DNA of 64,000 nt from Terriglobus sp. RCC_193 (GTDB lineage: Bacteria; Acidobacteriota; Terriglobia; Terriglobales; Acidobacteriaceae): NCBI RefSeq assembly GCF_041355105.1, contig NZ_JBFUPK010000001.1, positions 186,001 to 250,000 of the forward strand, read 5' to 3'. Each line of letters opens with the position of its first letter. Positions within the stretch are counted from its first letter, which is position 1. Both the position numbers and the translations under genes were made by a program. Below the pieces are notes generated by a model. That model was given only the letters and a program-made list of their open reading frames with translations, was not told the DNA's origin and did not search any database. Below, one piece after another: positions 60,401-64,000 of this stretch.

Positions 60401-60896
60401 GGGCGATCCTTCTGGTACCGGTTCAGGACTCAGCTCCTCCAAGATCGGTGCGGCTTATCCGGGACGCTCGCAAAAGGCGGACCGCGTAGTTGGAGTAAGT
60501 GTTGTTCCCACGCAGCGTTCCGTTAACAAGTGGTTTAATTCCGCCGCATTCACTTGCCCCGGTGATCCGAACTGGGTAGCAGGATCACCATGCACCACAG
60601 GCGGTGGAAAGACTGGAAACCCGGCTCCCATCGGGCGATTCGGCAATGTGCAGAACGGTTCCGTAGTGGGGCCCGGTTTGATCAACCTGTCTACAGGACT
60701 GAGCAAGCAGTTCGCCATCACGGAACGTGTGTCACTGCGCGCTGAAGGTACCTTCACCAACGTGCTGAATCACACGAACCTTGGCAATCCGGTAATGAAC
60801 ATCGCCAGCTCAACGTTCGGTCGGATTACCACGACAAGTGGTGTGGACTTTGGCGGGCCGCGCACCGGACAGGTGTCCATGCGTCTGCAGTTCTAA
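57402..60896 (+). CDS. TonB-dependent receptor-like outer membrane protein with carboxypeptidase-regulatory-like domain
   Basis: 1,164 residues from ATG 57402 (GGAG 6 nt upstream). A signal peptide ends IVHAQ. Residues 27-115 are a carboxypeptidase-regulatory-like domain (GTILGTVKDKSAAVVPNAEV, AGNYQFLNLNAGAYSLEV), then a plug-like domain (MIQSLPGVQGDG, GGLPFQTEVTVDGI, EVTSTTKGGTNQLHGAAFWYH) and a long beta-barrel ending GPRTGQVSMRLQF with a terminal Phe. This architecture is highly expanded in Acidobacteria and is linked to uptake of sugars and other large nutrients; a specific ligand cannot be inferred. A terminator follows at 60940. Confidence 0.93.
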   Translation: MSIRRLAPISIASVLLCSGTLIVHAQSTQGTILGTVKDKSAAVVPNAEVKLTGIDTGITRNAKADSAGNYQFLNLNAGAYSLEVTAPGFATQKIQNLRLTARQELRADAALDLGTVAQETSVNASDAGAIQTESPSIDATLSATAVRDLPANYRASSNGTSPLSMIQSLPGVQGDGSGTSFSIQGGLPFQTEVTVDGITTRSATGGNSPIQNAFPSGDSIAEMRVDGVMNNAEFGQPGEVTSTTKGGTNQLHGAAFWYHQDASLNAKAYAALSKAKLITNDYGGTLGGPVVIPKLYNGHDKTFFFGTYEGYRSPRTTSAQYYVPTAAMKKGDFTRVQGVSSLKNPYTGGTYPLNALPINAVAAKFLQFFPDPNIGDTSTYVPGQYNYSTNKDTSLYSEQFDIRGDQYFGQKALVFGRFSFKNHNPHNAQNLNVPSSENSEKDRIFLIAGNYNFTPNLINEFRYGFTFSTQGNTNPFDGKTFTQNSGLQGLQNLFYNGLPELDFSYLTNLDADRLTSVSQSRTHVFTDNLTWVKGRHTMKFGLDIRRIEALTPLGFNGADNYGTFDYSSANFTGNEFADFLIGTPNTTFYDVVQSDNDGKAKHYHFYAQDQWRVSDSLTLSYGIRYEYHPAYHDPSGNIGNFDPSVAKSGRVIYPTGKGALVSTDYLASFNSCGLGLSSGVPAQNGAACTPTVDNTQAGLPDGLRTAVKLRFAPRFGFAYRPFGSNRTVVRGGYGLYNITLLGSNFYSLTGTLQSNTTQYANTQTASGPSYTWPSIYAGAGTSSNAVSNYGQAYFGTANDIHWNDPYSHQFSLSVDRDLGKGYGLRVSYIGMTTKHLVWAPNLNDMPYSSTTSAYNQPLSARLFPNWGVINSRSTGADSNYQSGQINFHRATSSGLVVDSTYTLAKNLANNMGPNSTGFASEASSRASYGQDPNVDFGQAYGTRRHRWNTTLVYGLPFGRGKQFGGKMNRYADLLVGGWQLSSIFVMETGPFLSPYFSSGQGDPSGTGSGLSSSKIGAAYPGRSQKADRVVGVSVVPTQRSVNKWFNSAAFTCPGDPNWVAGSPCTTGGGKTGNPAPIGRFGNVQNGSVVGPGLINLSTGLSKQFAITERVSLRAEGTFTNVLNHTNLGNPVMNIASSTFGRITTTSGVDFGGPRTGQVSMRLQF

Positions 60897-60939
60897 TCGA
60901 TAACCAATCACAAAGAACGATGTATATGACGAAGCACCG

Positions 60940-60970
60940 AAGCGAGCCGGAGAATCTCTCCGGCTCGCTT
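60940..60970 (+). terminator. Terminator hairpin after the TonB-dependent receptor gene
   Basis: AAGCGAGCCGGAGA (60940-60953) pairs perfectly with TCTCCGGCTCGCTT (60957-60970) around a 3-nt loop. It lies 44 bp after the receptor stop and 28 bp before the phospholipase start, so the two genes are probably separate transcripts. Confidence 0.75.
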
Positions 60971-60997
60971 TAGTCTGAACAGGGTAGGAGTGGATGC

Positions 60998-63109
60998 ATG
61001 AGAAGCAGGCGAGATTTTCTGAAGATGGCAGCAGCAACGGCAGGCATGGGCATGACACCACCTGCGATTGGTCGCGCACTTGCCATCGAGCCGGATAGCA
61101 GAGCCGGCACTATTCAGGATGTGCAGCACGTTGTGATCCTGATGCAGGAGAATCGTTCCTTTGATCACTACTTTGGATCGCTGCGCGGTGTACGTGGTTT
61201 CGGTGATCCGCATCCAGCTCCTATGCCGAATGGAAAGAGCGTCTGGTATCAACCCACGGCACAGGTCAAGACAAAGCGCTATCACGACCGTGGTCTGTCG
61301 CCTGACGCGACTCATGTGCTGCCGTTTTATCTGAACCCGAAACAGACAACGGAGTTTCAGGCGGGCACGGATCACGGTTGGAGCAGTGGTCATCTTGCAT
61401 GGAACAACGGCCACCATAACCAGTGGGTGAATCAGAAGCAGGATGTTCTGACTATGGGTTATCTGAAGCGTGAGGATGTTTCGTTTCACTACGCACTGGC
61501 CGATGCGTTTACCCTGTGCGATGCATATCACTGCTCTGTGCATTCGAATACGTGTCCGAACAGGATTTATCTATGGAGCGGAACGATTGATTCGCAGAAC
61601 CGCCTTGGCAAGCGGAAGAACGGGCCAGGGATTGAAGAGCGAGGAAAGACCAATGGTTATACGTGGACCACGTATCCAGAGCGTTTGCAGAAGGCTGGTG
61701 TGAGCTGGCGCGTGTATCAGGGCGGGACTGGTTTGCCGGGATCGCCCACGGATAACTACACAGATAACTCACTCGAATTCTTTGCGCAGTATCAGGTGAA
61801 GGAAGGTGCATCGCCAAAGAGCGAGCTAGTGCGACGCGGCGTTACGGATCGCACGCTGGTGCAGTTCAAGGAAGATGTGCAGAAGGGGAACCTGCCGCAA
61901 GTTTCGTGGGTTGTTGCGCCATACAAATACTGCGAACACCCGGAAGCCTCGCCGACCGATGGTGCATACTTCATCTCGCTGGTGCTGGACGCGCTCACGT
62001 CGAATCCTGAAGTGTGGAACAAGACGGTCTTCTTCATCAACTACGACGAGAATGATGGCCTGTTCGATCACGTTGTCCCGCCAATGCCTCCGTCAACGCT
62101 GCATGCGAACGGCGGTGGGATGATATCGAACGCTCTTCAGTCGCATCTTGAGGATGAGTTCCTGAATCTTGATCTTTATCCGCATGAGATGCACCCGTTG
62201 ATCCCGGGTGCTGATCCTGGTGGGCGTCAACCCATCGGGCTTGGGCCACGTGTTCCCATGCTGGTGGTTTCGCCCTGGAGCAAGGGCGGCTGGACGTGTT
62301 CGGAGACCTTCGATCACACATCAGTTCTGCGTTTTCTGGAAAAGCGTTTTGGTGTGGAGGAGACAAACATCTCTGCGTGGCGACGTTCCATCTGCGGTGA
62401 TCTCACTTCAGCATTTGATTTCGCGCAGACAAGTGATCGTCACATTGTCTCTTATCCCCCACCGCAGCCCATTGCGTCATCGCATAAGCCATACAGTATC
62501 CCCGCAGTACAGAAGATGCCGGAACAGGAACCCGGCACAAGGCCTGCGCGCGCGATTGGCTATGTGTTGGAGACACAGGTCCGTCACGAAGATAAAAAGC
62601 TATGGCTGGACCTCCGCAATGCAGGAAGCATTGGTGCGGCGTTCTATGTCTACGATCAGAAGAACCCGACGACTCATCCGCGTCGATACAGTGTGGTGGC
62701 AGGGGATACATTGTCTGACTTCTGGGAATTGCCCAGCGATCGCATGTTCGATCTGCAGGTGTACGGTCCCAATGGTTTCTTTGCGCGTCACGCAGGAATC
62801 TCGCAAATCGAACAACTGCAGGTAGAGGTTCGGCAGGATACTTCCAAACAGACACTGCGAGTGAACCTGAAGAATCCTTCAGATAAGAGTGTCTCCGTAG
62901 TTTGGGAAGAAAAGTGCACGAAGGTCGCAGGGCAAGACGTGTCAGTGGCGCCGCTAGGCAGTGCGTTGTTTGAAGTGCCGCTTGTCGCCAGTGCGGGGTG
63001 GTACGAGCTTTCGATCATGGAAGCCGGTTCGCCTGCCGTGTTGCAGATGCAGCTTGCCGGCCATGTGGAGAGCGGTCTCCCCAGCCAGACGCAATCCAGG
63101 TTGGGGTGA
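60998..63109 (+). CDS. Tat-exported phospholipase C (phosphocholine-specific, PlcH/PlcN family)
   Basis: 703 residues. The Tat signal is SRRDFLKMAAATAG. The phosphoesterase domain opens VQHVVILMQENRSFDHYFGS and has HCSVHSNTCPNRIYLWSG, VFFINYDENDGLFDHVVPP and RVPMLVVSPWSKGGW, all standard for the PlcH/PlcN and acid-phosphatase AcpA-like superfamily. Two small C-terminal beta domains (about 525-690) match the DUF756 repeats of the phosphocholine-specific subfamily. It hydrolyses phosphatidylcholine and related lipids outside the cytoplasm, releasing phosphoalcohols. Phosphoethanolamine released this way could feed the ethanolamine operon 5 kb upstream (inference). Confidence 0.93.
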   Translation: MRSRRDFLKMAAATAGMGMTPPAIGRALAIEPDSRAGTIQDVQHVVILMQENRSFDHYFGSLRGVRGFGDPHPAPMPNGKSVWYQPTAQVKTKRYHDRGLSPDATHVLPFYLNPKQTTEFQAGTDHGWSSGHLAWNNGHHNQWVNQKQDVLTMGYLKREDVSFHYALADAFTLCDAYHCSVHSNTCPNRIYLWSGTIDSQNRLGKRKNGPGIEERGKTNGYTWTTYPERLQKAGVSWRVYQGGTGLPGSPTDNYTDNSLEFFAQYQVKEGASPKSELVRRGVTDRTLVQFKEDVQKGNLPQVSWVVAPYKYCEHPEASPTDGAYFISLVLDALTSNPEVWNKTVFFINYDENDGLFDHVVPPMPPSTLHANGGGMISNALQSHLEDEFLNLDLYPHEMHPLIPGADPGGRQPIGLGPRVPMLVVSPWSKGGWTCSETFDHTSVLRFLEKRFGVEETNISAWRRSICGDLTSAFDFAQTSDRHIVSYPPPQPIASSHKPYSIPAVQKMPEQEPGTRPARAIGYVLETQVRHEDKKLWLDLRNAGSIGAAFYVYDQKNPTTHPRRYSVVAGDTLSDFWELPSDRMFDLQVYGPNGFFARHAGISQIEQLQVEVRQDTSKQTLRVNLKNPSDKSVSVVWEEKCTKVAGQDVSVAPLGSALFEVPLVASAGWYELSIMEAGSPAVLQMQLAGHVESGLPSQTQSRLG

Positions 63110-63170
63110 TTCTGAAAAGAAGATTGCGACTCTGACGCTTCGTTATGGAAGTGCAGAATCAAAATGCATA

Positions 63171-63208
63171 ACGGCGACTACTCTATCCAAAAGATGAGCG
63201 GTCGCCGT
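63171..63208 (+). terminator. Hairpin downstream of the phospholipase C gene
   Basis: ACGGCGAC (63171-63178) pairs with GTCGCCGT (63201-63208), with an inner CTC/GAG pairing, followed by TCAGTCTTTT. Probable terminator 62 bp after the stop. Confidence 0.55.
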
Positions 63209-63371
63209 TCAGTCTTTTACGGCATAAAGTGTCGTCTGCTAGCCTCATAGTGTGAAGGTTCGTTATCTTATTGATTCAATACCTATTCTCGGTTACGCAC
63301 GAAACATACGCAGGTGTGGGTTATTGTCGAGACGGAACAGTATTGCGTTGCAGAACCGCATCCAACCTCAG

Positions 63372-64000
63372 ATGAAGTACGTTTCATCTATCGGCTGGAA
63401 GTTTGCGGTCGTTCTGACCCTGAGTTCTTTGCCTGTAGCAGGCCAGACATCCCCTTCGACTGCGACACCGGATGCGCCCAGGGCTGCGTCTGTAACAAAC
63501 TCGGCCTCACCTGCGAATGTCGCAGCGCAATCAGCCGTTCCTTCAAAATCGGCTGCTCCGGCACAAACGCTGCCGCAGCAGATAGCCGCGATGCCGCGAC
63601 TTGTGAACCCCGGGATTGATACTACGGCGCAAGGAAAGGCCATGCTGGAGCACCTGAACGACGTGCTTCGGTTCTATCGCGCATCCACCACGCAGATTCA
63701 GAAAGTGGGCGAACCGAGCGATGCGTTATATGGCGAACAGGCAAGCCAGCATGCCGCACAGATTGGGCAGACAGCATTTCAATCGGCACGAAATCTGGCG
63801 GCGTTGTTCAATCGTCTGCAACCCGGCAGCACAGCATCGGGCGGAGCGCAGTCAACACAACCGACAGATGATACGGACAATGACAACACCCAACCGCAGG
63901 AACCCACCACGGCGCAACGCTTAACCGCTGCTCGTGCACGAGTGCAGGCTCGCATTGCTGATCTTGCCGCCCAGGACGCGGTTCTGGACAAACAGATCAG
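63372..64000 (+). CDS. N-terminal part of an exported coiled-coil protein (3' truncated by the window)
   Basis: ATG 63372 opens a frame without a stop through 209 codons to the window edge. The protein starts MKYVSSIGWKFAVVLTLSSLPVAGQ, a signal peptide (given here as MKYVSSIGWKF plus AVVLTLSSLPVAGQ), followed by an Ala/Ser/Pro-rich linker. From about residue 80 it becomes helical and Ala/Gln-rich, ending LTAARARVQARIADLAAQDAVLDKQI, a coiled coil in the last 26 residues (LTAARARVQARI; ADLAAQDAVLDKQI). Acidobacterial mechanosensitive-channel proteins can begin this way, but the diagnostic membrane part lies outside the window, so the function is left open. Confidence 0.6.
   Translation, partial: MKYVSSIGWKFAVVLTLSSLPVAGQTSPSTATPDAPRAASVTNSASPANVAAQSAVPSKSAAPAQTLPQQIAAMPRLVNPGIDTTAQGKAMLEHLNDVLRFYRASTTQIQKVGEPSDALYGEQASQHAAQIGQTAFQSARNLAALFNRLQPGSTASGGAQSTQPTDDTDNDNTQPQEPTTAQRLTAARARVQARIADLAAQDAVLDKQI

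Overview
The window looks like chromosomal DNA of an acidobacterium of the Terriglobia type (Granulicella, Terriglobus or Edaphobacter-like). This is inferred from the gene families: a TonB-dependent receptor of about 1,160 residues with an N-terminal carboxypeptidase-regulatory-like domain, an X6-type ECF sigma factor paired with a propeller-tailed Ser/Thr kinase, GTP-dependent PEP carboxykinase, a Tat-exported phosphocholine-type phospholipase C, and dispersed GGATGACGG-type intergenic repeats. No rRNA, tRNA, CRISPR array, transposase or phage gene was seen.

Left part (1-8.8 kb): the tail of an M28-type peptidase, a YjbQ-family enzyme, a Tat-exported sugar phosphate isomerase-like protein, a cupredoxin-like lipoprotein, a cupin plus di-haem cytochrome c peroxidase pair, an ArsB/NhaD-type transporter, and pckG. 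The gaps here carry a dispersed repeat family, hairpin modules and a 7-bp tandem repeat that are not seen further right. From 8.8 to 16.8 kb a sigma-54 activator stands divergent to an ECF sigma factor, a Ser/Thr kinase with a beta-propeller tail, a 121-residue protein of unknown function and a B12-type radical SAM enzyme.

From 16.9 to 22.7 kb, on the minus strand, lie an arylsulfatase, a fused membrane/spermidine-synthase-like protein and a true formylglycine-generating enzyme with both catalytic cysteines. The upstream regions of the sulfatase and of the FGE carry the same palindrome, ACTGTC-N6-GACAGT, which suggests that one regulator controls the enzyme and its activator. From 22.8 to 29.2 kb is a complete MoxR-DUF58-DUF4381-VWA-VWA/TPR-BatD operon. 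It is followed by DUF1175, alpha-2-macroglobulin and a membrane protein on the plus strand. These face an MMPL exporter, a small penicillin-binding transpeptidase and a SpoIID-HExxH fusion on the minus strand. Together these form an envelope-maintenance and defence block.

From 38.4 to 47.9 kb an MMPL exporter, a fatty acyl-AMP ligase-ACP-thioester reductase, a membrane fatty-acid desaturase and a cytochrome P450 make a plausible, unrecognised lipid-product locus. The right end holds a secreted beta-helix protein with an internal duplication, a minimal ethanolamine utilisation set (permease, EutB, EutC, divergent AraC regulator) without microcompartment genes, the TonB receptor, the phospholipase C, and the first 209 codons of an exported coiled-coil protein cut by the window edge.
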